This document shows, in pieces, positions 34,354 to 42,689 of a DNA stretch of 64,000 nucleotides. The stretch spans positions 3,354,501 to 3,418,500 of the forward strand of contig NZ_CP061091.1 in NCBI RefSeq assembly GCF_017654485.1. Reading direction: 5' to 3'. The stretch is from Roseomonas marmotae. Lineage in GTDB: Bacteria; Pseudomonadota; Alphaproteobacteria; Acetobacterales; Acetobacteraceae. The notes beneath the pieces are model-generated. The model searched no databases, was not told where the DNA came from, and worked only from the letters and a program-made list of their open reading frames with translations. Every line of letters begins with the position of its first letter. The stretch's first letter is position 1. Both the position numbers and the translations under genes were made by a program.

Positions 34354-35487
34354 ATGCTGATCTCCACCCGCCTGCATGGCGTGATCGACTATACCGTGGC
34401 CGCACTGCTGGGCGGGCTGGCCGCGTGCCCTGCCGTGCCACGCTCGGTGCGGAGGCTGCTCGGCGGCGCCGGCGCTTATCATGCGGCCTATTCGACCGTC
34501 ACGGACTACGAAGGGGGCACGAAGCCGCTGCTGAGCATGCGCGGGCATCTGGCGCTGGATGCGCTCGGCGGCGCGGCACTGCTTGGCGCGGGCCTGTTGA
34601 TGCGCCGCCAGCCGCCGGCTGCGCGAGCCCTGCTGATCGGCACCGGGCTGCTGGAACTGGCGGTGGTCTCCGCCAGCAGCACGCATCCACGCAGCGGGCC
34701 CGGCCAGGGCCATGGCCTACTGGGTCGCCTCTTCGACCCCCATTCGGCCTGGGCCGAGCGCGCCAGCTACCCGCCGCTGAATACGCCGAAGCCGGTGGCA
34801 GAGGATCTCTTCATCGTCGACAGCCGGCTGCCCGGCACGGCGGGCATGATGGTGGCCGCCCGCATGACGGTCATCCGCCTGCCGGATGGCGACCTGCTGC
34901 TGCATTCCCCCACCCGCTTCAGCCATGCCTTGAAGCGCGAGTTGGAAAAGCTGGGCCGCATCCGGCATCTGGTGGCGCCGAACATCGCCCACTGGATCTT
35001 CCTAAAGGAATGGCAGCAGGCCTGCCCGGAGGCCATCACCTGGGCCGCGCCGGGGCTGCGGAAGCGGCGGCAGGTGCGCCGATCGGGCCTGCGGCTGGAT
35101 TACGACCTGACCAGCGGAACCCCGGATGCCTGGGAGGACGCCATCACCCTCGTCACCCTGCCCGGCGGTATGGACTTCCACGAGACGGCGCTGTTCCACC
35201 GCCCCAGCCGCAGCCTGGTCCTGACCGACCTGGTGCTGAACCTGGAGGAGCGGAAGCTGCCGCCGCTGGTGCGGCCCCTGGCGCGGCTCTTCGGCATCCT
35301 GGCGCCGGATGGCATGCCGCCGCCTTACCTGCGCGCCGTCATTCGCATGCGGCAGGAGGCCGCCGCACATGCCGCCGAGCGGATGCTGGCCCTGCAGCCG
35401 GAACGCGTGATCTTTGCCCATGGCCGGTGGTTCGAACATGACGGCGGCAGCGCGCTGCGCCACTCCCTGCGCTGGCTGCTGCGCTGA
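34354..35487 (+). CDS. Membrane segment fused to a DUF4336 domain
   Basis: This 377-residue protein has two parts. Residues 1-120 contain about three hydrophobic segments (DYTVAALLGGLAACPAV, ALDALGGAALLGAGLLM, ALLIGTGLLELAVVS). Residues 145-370 match DUF4336, a metallo-beta-lactamase-like fold (ADRISRLP-type core: MTVIRLPDGDLLLHSP, GRIRHLVAPNIAHWIFLKEW, ALFHRPSRSLVLTDLVLNL). DUF4336 proteins are usually soluble, so the N-terminal membrane part is a fusion. Function is unknown. Confidence 0.78.
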   Translation: MLISTRLHGVIDYTVAALLGGLAACPAVPRSVRRLLGGAGAYHAAYSTVTDYEGGTKPLLSMRGHLALDALGGAALLGAGLLMRRQPPAARALLIGTGLLELAVVSASSTHPRSGPGQGHGLLGRLFDPHSAWAERASYPPLNTPKPVAEDLFIVDSRLPGTAGMMVAARMTVIRLPDGDLLLHSPTRFSHALKRELEKLGRIRHLVAPNIAHWIFLKEWQQACPEAITWAAPGLRKRRQVRRSGLRLDYDLTSGTPDAWEDAITLVTLPGGMDFHETALFHRPSRSLVLTDLVLNLEERKLPPLVRPLARLFGILAPDGMPPPYLRAVIRMRQEAAAHAAERMLALQPERVIFAHGRWFEHDGGSALRHSLRWLLR

Positions 35488-35561
35488 GGCCGCCGCGCCA
35501 GCGCCTTGCCATGGCGCCGCCCAGGCTTTAGGCAACCGGCCGGGCACAGCGAGGAGCCGGC

Positions 35562-36677
35562 ATGGACGCGACGCCGCGCAAGGTCACGACGCCGATCGTC
35601 ATCTTCTCCTTCGACCGCCCGCACTACCTGCGCCGCTTCTGTGAATCCCTGCGGGCCCAGCAGGGCGTCGAGCTGAACGAGCGGCGCATCTACATGGTGC
35701 AGGACGGCGCCGTCTCCCCCCGCTCCGGCCTGCGCTACGCCAGCGATGCGGTGCTGGAGGAATGCACCGCCATCTTCCGCGACATCTTCCCGCGCGGGCA
35801 GGTACTGGCCAGCCGCGAGAACCATGGCATCGCCTTCAATATCCGCCGGGGTGAGGCGCTGGTCTTCGAGACCCTGGAATCCGACCTCGGCTATTTCTTC
35901 GAGGACGACCTGGAGCTTGGCCCGGCCTATCTGCTGATGATGGAGCGGCTGAAGGATGCGGTCGCCGGCCGCCCGGAGGTCGGATACTTCGCCGTCTATG
36001 GCGAGCATCGCCGCCCCTCCGACCCCGCCGCGCCGAAGCTGGTCTGGCTGGACCACCACTGGGGCTTCGCCCTGCGGCGGGATGCATGGCAGCGGATCAG
36101 CCGGTGGCTGGAACCTTATTTCGATATCCTCGCCCGCAGCGACTACCAGCACCGCGACCACTATGCCGTCTTCCGCTTCCTGCAACGGCAGGAGATGGCG
36201 ATCGACCGCTCCTCGCAGGATGCATTGAAATCGGTCGCGGCGGCGCAACTGGGCCTGGTGCGCGTGATGACCGACCTCTGCTTCGGCCGTTACATCGGCG
36301 AGAAGGGCGCCTCCTTCAATCCGGAGCGGTACCGGGAACTGGGCTATGACCGCATCCCGCTGATCACCCGCACCGACATCGCCCTGCCGGAACTGACGGA
36401 GGAACGCGCCCAGTCCCTGCTGCAGGCGCAGCAGGAGCATTACCGCAGGTTCCGCGCGCGCGAATTCGATGCCTTCCTGGCCGCCTATGCCACCCGGCAC
36501 TGGGAGGCCGACCGGCTGCTGAGCCGCGAGGATGTGGACGATCTCTATCGCCTGCTGCTGGACCGCCTGCCGGAGAGCGAAGCGGTCTATGAGCAGAATA
36601 TCGGCCGCAACACCTTCCGCACGCTGCGCGGCGCCATTCTGAAGAGCCAGGAATACCGCGGCCGCAACCCCGGCTGA
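35562..36677 (+). CDS. Putative GT-A-fold glycosyltransferase with DUF4214-like tail
   Basis: This 371-residue protein opens like an N-acetylglucosaminyltransferase I-type GT-A fold (TPIVIFSFDRPHYLRRFCESL, then FEDDLELGPAYL with an EDD metal motif). The last 50 residues (DDLYRLLLDRLPESEAVYEQNIG) resemble the DUF4214 module that often ends exopolysaccharide or surface-protein glycosyltransferases. It has no signal peptide. The acceptor is unknown. Confidence in a glycosyltransferase role is moderate. Confidence 0.68.
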   Translation: MDATPRKVTTPIVIFSFDRPHYLRRFCESLRAQQGVELNERRIYMVQDGAVSPRSGLRYASDAVLEECTAIFRDIFPRGQVLASRENHGIAFNIRRGEALVFETLESDLGYFFEDDLELGPAYLLMMERLKDAVAGRPEVGYFAVYGEHRRPSDPAAPKLVWLDHHWGFALRRDAWQRISRWLEPYFDILARSDYQHRDHYAVFRFLQRQEMAIDRSSQDALKSVAAAQLGLVRVMTDLCFGRYIGEKGASFNPERYRELGYDRIPLITRTDIALPELTEERAQSLLQAQQEHYRRFRAREFDAFLAAYATRHWEADRLLSREDVDDLYRLLLDRLPESEAVYEQNIGRNTFRTLRGAILKSQEYRGRNPG

Positions 36678-36681
36678 AGCC

Positions 36682-37854
36682 TCAGCGCAGCAGCGCCGGC
36701 AGCATCAGGTCCAGCCGCAGCCGGCCTTCCCAGGTGGCGGCCAGCCGGCCGTCGGGGCGCCACTCCAGGTAGCCCTCATCCAGGCAGGCGGTCAGCATGG
36801 CCGCGTCCACCGCCTGATCCAGCGTCCGGCCGGTGCGGCGATGCAGCCGCGCGGGGTCGATGCCCTCGGACAGGCGCAGGCCCATCAGCAGCGCCTCCCG
36901 CCCCCGGTCCTCGGCCGAGAGGGTTTCCTCATGCGTCACGGCATGGCCATCGGCTTCCACCCGCGCCAGCCAGGCCTCGGGGCCACGGTGGCGGCGGGCG
37001 GCATGCAGTTCCCCGCCCAGCATCAGCCGCTGATGCGCGCCGGCACCGATGCCGATGTAGTCGCCATAGCGCCAGTAGGCGAGGTTGTGCCGGCTCTCCG
37101 CCCCCGGCCGGGCGTAGTTGGAGACCTCATAGGCCTCCAGCCCGAAGCGCGCGGCTTCATCGCCGGTGGCGAAATAGAGCGCCGCCGCCTCGTCGCCCTC
37201 AGGCAGAACGAAGGCGCCGCGCGCATGCTCGGTGGCGAAGCGCGTGCCGGGCTCGATGGTCAGCTGGTAGAGCGAGAGGTGATCGGCGGCCAGCGCCAGG
37301 GCACGCCGCAGCTCGGCCCGCCATTCGGCCTCCTGCTGCCCCGGCCGGGCATAGATCAGGTCGAAGGACAGGCGCGGGAACAGGCCGCGCGCCGCCTCCA
37401 GCGCCGCGATGGCCTGGGCGGCATCGTGCCTGCGGCCGAGGAAGGCGAGTTGCCGGTCATCCAGCGCCTGCACGCCCAGGCTGGCGCGGTTGACGCCGGC
37501 GGCGCGGAATTCCGCCAGCCTCGCCGCCTCCACGCTGGTCGGGTTGGCTTCCAGCGTGATCTCGATATCCGGGGTGGGGCCGAAAAGCCGGGTGGCGTCG
37601 GCGATGATATCCGCCACCACCTGCGGCGGCATCAGGCTGGGCGTGCCGCCCCCAAAGAAGATGGAGGCCAACCGCCGGCGCTGCCCCGGCGCGTCCATGG
37701 CCAGCCGTTCGGCCTCTCGCGCCAGTTCCCGGCGCAGGGCCGCGCCGAAGCGGGCGGTGTCCACCTGCTCCCGCACATGGCTGTTGAAGTCGCAATACGG
37801 GCATTTGGCCGCGCAGAAGGGCCAGTGCACGTAGAGGGCGAGAGGTTCGGTCAT
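36682..37854 (-). CDS. hemW: HemW-like radical SAM haem chaperone
   Basis: This protein of about 390 residues has the radical SAM cluster motif CAAKCPYCDF, the GGGTPSLMP SAM-binding strand, ITLEANPTSV and a HemW C-terminal domain (MGLRLSEGIDPARL). HemW proteins were long named oxygen-independent coproporphyrinogen oxidases but lack that activity; they bind and insert haem. Start choice is open: ATG 37854 (MTEPLALYVHWPF) begins the conserved part, and ATG 37866 is in frame. No clear ribosome site exists for either. It follows the XRE regulator gene on the same strand. Confidence 0.9.
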   Translation of the reverse strand: MTEPLALYVHWPFCAAKCPYCDFNSHVREQVDTARFGAALRRELAREAERLAMDAPGQRRRLASIFFGGGTPSLMPPQVVADIIADATRLFGPTPDIEITLEANPTSVEAARLAEFRAAGVNRASLGVQALDDRQLAFLGRRHDAAQAIAALEAARGLFPRLSFDLIYARPGQQEAEWRAELRRALALAADHLSLYQLTIEPGTRFATEHARGAFVLPEGDEAAALYFATGDEAARFGLEAYEVSNYARPGAESRHNLAYWRYGDYIGIGAGAHQRLMLGGELHAARRHRGPEAWLARVEADGHAVTHEETLSAEDRGREALLMGLRLSEGIDPARLHRRTGRTLDQAVDAAMLTACLDEGYLEWRPDGRLAATWEGRLRLDLMLPALLR

Positions 37855-37901
37855 GGCGGCGGCCATATGTGGCCGCGCGGCCACCAAGTCGAGCGGGGCT
37901 G

Positions 37902-38357
37902 TTATTCTGTGGGCGCCAGGCTCTTGATCAGGTCGAAGACGCGCTTGCGTACCGCCGGCTCGCTGATGCGGTAATAGGCCCGCACCAGCTCCAGCGTCTC
38001 ACGCCGGTTCATGTTGTCGTCTTCGAAACTGTCCTGCTTTTCGGCGAAGCCGCCGGCCAGACGCTGCCGCATCATGCTGCTGCCGCCGCCCATGGCGCCG
38101 GGCATGTCGTCGAAGAAGAAGCCGATCGGCACATCCAGGATGCGGGAGAGGTCGAAGAGCCGGCTGGCACCGATGCGGTTCACGCCACGCTCGTATTTCT
38201 GCACCTGCTGGAATGTCAGGCCCAGGGCCTCGCCCAGCTTCTCCTGGCTCATCCCAAGCAAGGTGCGGCGCAACCGTACGCGGCTGCCGACATGCGTGTC
38301 GATCGGGCTCGGTCGATGTTCCTTCTCGGTCCGCTCGGCAACCTCTGAACTGGCCAT
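37902..38357 (-). CDS. XRE-family transcriptional regulator
   Basis: This 151-residue protein has a Cro/C1-type helix-turn-helix at about 24-80 (LRRTLLGMSQEKLGEALGLTFQQVQKYERG). The C-terminus ends in ETLELVRAYYRI and VFDLIKSLA, as in the alphaproteobacterial regulator next to lnt. That gene is widely conserved between lnt and metK; here hemW follows instead. GGAGG precedes the ATG, and a good promoter lies about 70 bases upstream. It is probably transcribed independently of lnt. Confidence 0.88.
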   Translation of the reverse strand: MASSEVAERTEKEHRPSPIDTHVGSRVRLRRTLLGMSQEKLGEALGLTFQQVQKYERGVNRIGASRLFDLSRILDVPIGFFFDDMPGAMGGGSSMMRQRLAGGFAEKQDSFEDDNMNRRETLELVRAYYRISEPAVRKRVFDLIKSLAPTE

Positions 38358-38428
38358 GACTCGTTCAACCTCCGGTAAGGTCGTCTTGAAGGAGTTGGAC
38401 TGGCGCTCCGGACCTCACGTATCCTTGA

Positions 38429-38457
38429 ATCTTAGGGTTGCATAAGGAAGAGGTCAA
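38429..38457 (-). promoter_or_regulatory. Sigma70 promoter of the XRE regulator
   Basis: On the minus strand TTGACC (38457-38452) and TAAGAT (38434-38429) are separated by exactly 17 bases. The leader to the ATG at 38357 would be about 65 bases. The surrounding 150 bases are clearly richer in A and T than the rest of the window. Confidence 0.65.
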
Positions 38458-38506
38458 CTCTTTCGAGAATTTCCAAAGATTGAGACAACCCCTCTCGTCC
38501 CACCAT

Positions 38507-40096
38507 TCAAACCTGCCGGCCTCTCCCCTTCATCAGACCCAGCAGGAGTGCGAAAGCAGCCAGAAAGGCCGGAATCCAGGCACCAAGCCAAGCATAGGGA
38601 GTGGGAGGCAGCGCCGGCGGCAAAGGTGCTAGAATGCTGCCCATTTCCCCAAGACCCAGGCGAGCCGCAACCCTGCCGTGTGCATCCATGACGGCCGATA
38701 TGCCGGTCTGGGCGGCGCGCGCCATGGGCAGCCCCTCCTCCACCGCTCGCAGCCGGGCCGCGGCCAGATGCTGGTAGGGGCCTGCGGAATAGCCGAACCA
38801 GGCATCATTGGTGACGTTCAGCATCCATCCCGGCCGTGCCTCCGGCACCACCGCCCCGGGGAAGATGACCTCGTAGCAGATCAGCGGGCTGAAGGCCGGC
38901 AGGCCCGGCACCGTCATGCCCACCGGCCCGGGCCCGGCGGAGAAATCGACACCGCCCTGCACGATGCGAATCGGGACCAGCCCGCGCAGCGGCATGTATT
39001 CGCCGAAGGGCACCAGATGCGCCTTGTCGTAGACGCCCAGCAGCGCCGCATCCGGCCCGACGGCAGAGAGGCTGTTGAAGACCTGCCGCAGCTGGCCCTC
39101 CTGCCCCCATTCCGCCCGCACGGAGCCGGCCAGCAGCACCCCGCCGGGCGGCAGGATATCGGCGACGTAGCGTCGCGCATCGGAGTCGTTGGGCAGCAGG
39201 AAAGGGCTGGCCGTCTCCGGCCAGATCACGGCGAGCGGGGCACCGGTGGGGGCCTTGGCCACCCCCTCCCGCGTCAGTTCCAGATAGCGGCGGAAGATGG
39301 GCATCCGCATCTCCTCCCGCCACTTGGCCTCCTGCTGTACATTGCCCTGCACCAGCAGCAGGTTCACGCCGGGCGCGGGAGGCTGCGGCTGCGCCATCCG
39401 CCAGGCGCCGAAGCCGCCCAGCGCCAGGAGCGCCACCGCTCCGCCGGCCATGGCCCGCCGCCCCAGCGCGGGCAGCCCGGCCAGCAGCATCGTGGCCAAT
39501 GAGAGCCCATGCGCCCCCACCAGCGCCGCGCCCTGCAGCGGCAGCGCATCGAAGGCCCAGACAGTCCCCAGCAGGTTCCAGGGGAAGCCGGTGAAGAGCA
39601 GACCGCGCAGCATTTCCATCAGTGCCCAGGCACCGGACAGGGCCAGCCAGCGCCGCCAGCCCGGCGCCGCGAACCAGGCCAGGATGCAGGCCAGGGCGAT
39701 ATAGATGGCCAGCGGCAAGGCCAGCCCGGGCACGGCGACGGGGATCAGCCAGCCCCAGCGCCAGGGGTCGGTCAACAGGGCATGGCTGATCCAGTAGAGG
39801 CCGGCGATGTGGTGCCCCATGCCCCAGGCGAAGCCCAGCACGCCCGCCCGCTTCCAGCTGCCTGCGCCATCCAGCAGGGCCAGCAGCCCGGGCACCGAGA
39901 TCAGCAGCAGTGGCACCAGATACAGCGGCGGCAAGGCCAGCGCCGCCAGCAGGCCCAGGCCGAAGGCCGCGAACACGGCCTTGCGGCCGCTCAGGCGCCG
40001 CAGCGCCGGCAGGAAGGAAAATCTCACGGAATAGGGCGCCGTTCCAGCAAGCAGGGTATCGGAAGACTTGATGTGGTCTGCGAAGCGCAACGGCAA
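38507..40096 (-). CDS. lnt: Apolipoprotein N-acyltransferase
   Basis: This 529-residue inner-membrane enzyme adds the third acyl chain to lipoproteins. It has N-terminal hydrophobic helices (to about 230) and a periplasmic nitrilase domain with the catalytic Glu294 (VIWPETASPF), Lys358 (VYDKAHLVPFGEYMP) and Cys407 (LICYEVIFPG), then a last membrane helix. The longest frame begins at a TTG (40096); GTG 40027 is an alternative that gives a more usual 506 residues. It follows corC by 28 bases within the conserved ybeY-corC-lnt group. Confidence 0.93.
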   Translation of the reverse strand: MPLRFADHIKSSDTLLAGTAPYSVRFSFLPALRRLSGRKAVFAAFGLGLLAALALPPLYLVPLLLISVPGLLALLDGAGSWKRAGVLGFAWGMGHHIAGLYWISHALLTDPWRWGWLIPVAVPGLALPLAIYIALACILAWFAAPGWRRWLALSGAWALMEMLRGLLFTGFPWNLLGTVWAFDALPLQGAALVGAHGLSLATMLLAGLPALGRRAMAGGAVALLALGGFGAWRMAQPQPPAPGVNLLLVQGNVQQEAKWREEMRMPIFRRYLELTREGVAKAPTGAPLAVIWPETASPFLLPNDSDARRYVADILPPGGVLLAGSVRAEWGQEGQLRQVFNSLSAVGPDAALLGVYDKAHLVPFGEYMPLRGLVPIRIVQGGVDFSAGPGPVGMTVPGLPAFSPLICYEVIFPGAVVPEARPGWMLNVTNDAWFGYSAGPYQHLAAARLRAVEEGLPMARAAQTGISAVMDAHGRVAARLGLGEMGSILAPLPPALPPTPYAWLGAWIPAFLAAFALLLGLMKGRGRQV

Positions 40097-40124
40097 GCCT
40101 AAGCCCGGCGTTGCGCCCGCTCCC

Positions 40125-41021
40125 TCATTCCGCCGCCGTCTTCGCGGCCGTGATGCCGGGACGGCGCACCCGCAGCCGGCGGATACGGCGCGGATCGGCC
40201 TCTAGCACCCGGAACTCCAGGCCGGAGGAATGGGAGACCAGCTCCCCCTTCGCCGGCACGCGGCCGGCCAGGGTGAAGACCAGCCCGCCCACGGTATCGA
40301 TATCCTGGTCCCGCTCGTCATCCGTCAGCACGGTGCCCAGCCGCTCCTCGAACAATTCGATCGGCGTGCGGGCATCCAGGTCGATCAGCCCGTCCGGGCG
40401 CTCGACGATCTGCGGCGGGCGGTCCTCGTCATGCTCGTCCGAGATATCGCCGACAATGGTCTCCACCAGGTCCTCGATGGTCACGAGGCCGTCGATGCCG
40501 CCGTATTCATCCACCACCAGCGCCAGATGCATGCGCGCCTGCCGCATCTGCAGCAGCAGGTCCAGCACGGGGACGGAGGGCACCACGAAGAGGGGCCGCC
40601 GCAGCACCGCCGCCATGCTGAAGGGCGCTTCCCGGCCGACGCTCGCGAAGACGTCCTTGATGTGGACCATGCCGACCACATCGTCCAGCTGCTCCCGATA
40701 GACGGGGAAGCGGCTGTGGCCCTCCCGCTGGATCAGGCGGATGGCCTGCTCCAGCGTCAGATCCTCGGGCATGGCGACGATATCGGCGCGGGGGATCATG
40801 ACATCCACGGCGGTCTTGCCGCGCAGCTTCAGCACATTGGTCAGCAGGGCGCGTTCCTGCGCGTCCAGCTCGGGGATGGGCACCGCCCCGCCCTCGCTGG
40901 CATGGTATTCACGCCCCTCCACCAGGGCTTCCACCTGGCCGCGCACGGTGTCGTTGCTCTTCTTGCGCAGCAGGCTTTGCAGCCGCCACAGCAGGCCGTC
41001 CCGGGGTTCCGTGCCGCTCAT
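40125..41021 (-). CDS. CorC-type CBS/transporter-associated domain protein
   Basis: This 298-residue soluble protein has two CBS domains (VMIPRADIVAMPEDLTLEQA, then ALVVDEYGGIDGLVTIEDL) and a C-terminal CorC_HlyC domain (TVGGLVFTLAGRVPAKGEL). It is the standard CorC partner between ybeY and lnt in alphaproteobacteria, linked to Mg/Co efflux and envelope homeostasis. It has no membrane helix. Its ATG overlaps the ybeY stop by four bases. Confidence 0.92.
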   Translation of the reverse strand: MSGTEPRDGLLWRLQSLLRKKSNDTVRGQVEALVEGREYHASEGGAVPIPELDAQERALLTNVLKLRGKTAVDVMIPRADIVAMPEDLTLEQAIRLIQREGHSRFPVYREQLDDVVGMVHIKDVFASVGREAPFSMAAVLRRPLFVVPSVPVLDLLLQMRQARMHLALVVDEYGGIDGLVTIEDLVETIVGDISDEHDEDRPPQIVERPDGLIDLDARTPIELFEERLGTVLTDDERDQDIDTVGGLVFTLAGRVPAKGELVSHSSGLEFRVLEADPRRIRRLRVRRPGITAAKTAAE

Positions 41022-41557
41022 GTCGCCCCTCGCCAGGGGTTGGGCAGGTTCAGGCGGCGCATGATCCGCGCTTCGGCCTGTTCCATGCGCCGGGCCTCGC
41101 CGGCCTGGAGGTGGTCATGCCCCGCCAGATGCAGCGTGCCATGCGCCACCAGATGCGCGAGATGCGCGGCGACACGGCGTTTGTTCGCACGCGCCTCCCG
41201 CCGCACGACGCCCAGCGCTAGCGCGATATCGCCCAGATGCCCGGGCATCTCGCCCGGGAAGGACAGCACGTTGGTGGGTTTTACCTTGCCCCGGTGGTCG
41301 GTGTTCAGCCGCTTCACGGCGGCATCGTCGGCCAGCAGGACGGTAAAGCCGCCCTCGGCCTCCAGCCCCGCCTCGGCCCAGGCGGCCAGCGCGGCGCGGC
41401 GCGCCACTTCCTCGACCCGTGGCACAGCCGCGCGCCACCCTGGGGCGGCGACGATCACCTCGATCTCCGGCCCCTGGGCGTCTTCCCCGAGGGCACCTTC
41501 ATCCGAAAGCCCGACCGCGACAGTGCGGCCGGGCGGTCTACTTCCCGGTTCCATCAT
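41018..41557 (-). CDS. ybeY: Endoribonuclease YbeY (16S rRNA maturation)
   Basis: This 179-residue metalloprotein has the zinc motif HGTLHLAGHDH and the RLNTDHRGKVKPTNVLSFPGE strand. YbeY acts in 16S rRNA 3'-end maturation and ribosome quality control. Two adjacent ATG codons (41557 and 41554) overlap the phoH stop; the AAGGAG upstream suits the second slightly better. It sits in the miaB-phoH-ybeY-corC-lnt group. Confidence 0.94.
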   Translation of the reverse strand: MMEPGSRPPGRTVAVGLSDEGALGEDAQGPEIEVIVAAPGWRAAVPRVEEVARRAALAAWAEAGLEAEGGFTVLLADDAAVKRLNTDHRGKVKPTNVLSFPGEMPGHLGDIALALGVVRREARANKRRVAAHLAHLVAHGTLHLAGHDHLQAGEARRMEQAEARIMRRLNLPNPWRGAT

Positions 41558-42642
41558 TCTCCTTCCTGCCGCGGCGGAACATCCCCGCCACGGCGCCCGG
41601 CGCGGAGGGCTGGGCCACCTCTCTGGCCCGCCGCCCCCTGCTCATCCGCCCGGTTATACGCGGCGACGATGCGCGCCACCAGCGGATGCCGTACCACATC
41701 CTGCTCGGCGAAGCGGGTGATGCCGATGCCCTGCACCCCGTTCAGCACCGCCAGGGCCTCGACCAGCCCCGATTTCTGCCCGGACGGCAGATCCACCTGG
41801 GAGGGGTCGCCAGTCACCACCATCCGCGTCCCCTCACCCATCCGGGTCAGGAACATCTTGATCTGAGCAGGGGTGGTGTTCTGCGCCTCATCCAGGATGG
41901 CGAAGCAATGGGCCAGCGTCCGGCCACGCATGAAGGCCAGGGGCGCTATCTCGATCTCGCCGCTGGCGATGCGCCGGGCCACCTGGTCGGCCGGCATCAT
42001 GTCGTGCAGCGCGTCGTAGAGGGGGCGGAGATAGGGATCCACCTTCTCCTTCATGTCGCCGGGCAGGAAGCCCAGGCGCTCGCCCGCCTCCACCGCCGGG
42101 CGCGAGAGGACGATGCGGTCCACGCGGCCGGCCATCAGCAGCGCCACGCCCTGCGCCACGGCGAGATAAGTCTTGCCGGTGCCGGCGGGGCCGATGCCGA
42201 AGACCATCTCATGCCGCTGTAACTGGTCCATATAGCCGGCCTGGGCGGCGCTGCGTGGCCCGATGGCACCCTTGCGGGTGCGGATGGCCGGCAGGTCCGG
42301 CAGCGGCAGCCGCGGCTCCGAGGCATCGGCCTGGGCCGCCTTCGCCGCGCTCTCGGAGAGCCGCAGCGCCGCTTCCACCTCGGCGATACCAATCGGGTCG
42401 CCCCGCTCCAGCCGCTTCCAGAGGCTCCTCAGCGCCACCTCCGCGACCCCGGAGGCCTCCGGCGCCCCGGTGATGGTCAGCCGGTTGCCACGGCTGGCCA
42501 ATCGGACGCCGATGCGCTGCTCGATCTGCGCCAGGTGCCGGTCATGCTCTCCGTAGAGCAATGGCAGGAGCGCATTGTCATCGAATTGCAGCGTGACGGT
42601 GCGAGCGGCGGAAACGGTATCACCCATCAAGGGCCGGTCCAT
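41554..42642 (-). CDS. PhoH-family ATPase
   Basis: This protein of about 362 residues has an N-terminal KH-like region and a PhoH ATPase: Walker A GIGPAGTGKTYLA, VLSRPAVEAGERLGFLPGD and Walker B FAILDEAQNTTPAQIK. PhoH proteins next to YbeY are linked to RNA processing. The start is uncertain. ATG 42642 (MDRPLMGD) is used, ATG 42627 is possible, and a TTG overlapping the miaB stop has AAGGAG 11 bases upstream. The Arg/Gly-rich tail ends at ybeY. Confidence 0.9.
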   Translation of the reverse strand: MDRPLMGDTVSAARTVTLQFDDNALLPLLYGEHDRHLAQIEQRIGVRLASRGNRLTITGAPEASGVAEVALRSLWKRLERGDPIGIAEVEAALRLSESAAKAAQADASEPRLPLPDLPAIRTRKGAIGPRSAAQAGYMDQLQRHEMVFGIGPAGTGKTYLAVAQGVALLMAGRVDRIVLSRPAVEAGERLGFLPGDMKEKVDPYLRPLYDALHDMMPADQVARRIASGEIEIAPLAFMRGRTLAHCFAILDEAQNTTPAQIKMFLTRMGEGTRMVVTGDPSQVDLPSGQKSGLVEALAVLNGVQGIGITRFAEQDVVRHPLVARIVAAYNRADEQGAAGQRGGPALRAGRRGGDVPPRQEGE

Positions 42643-42689
42643 GCTGCGAGGGTTGGCGGGGAGCGTGGTCGGGGCGGTGCGGGAGAGGC

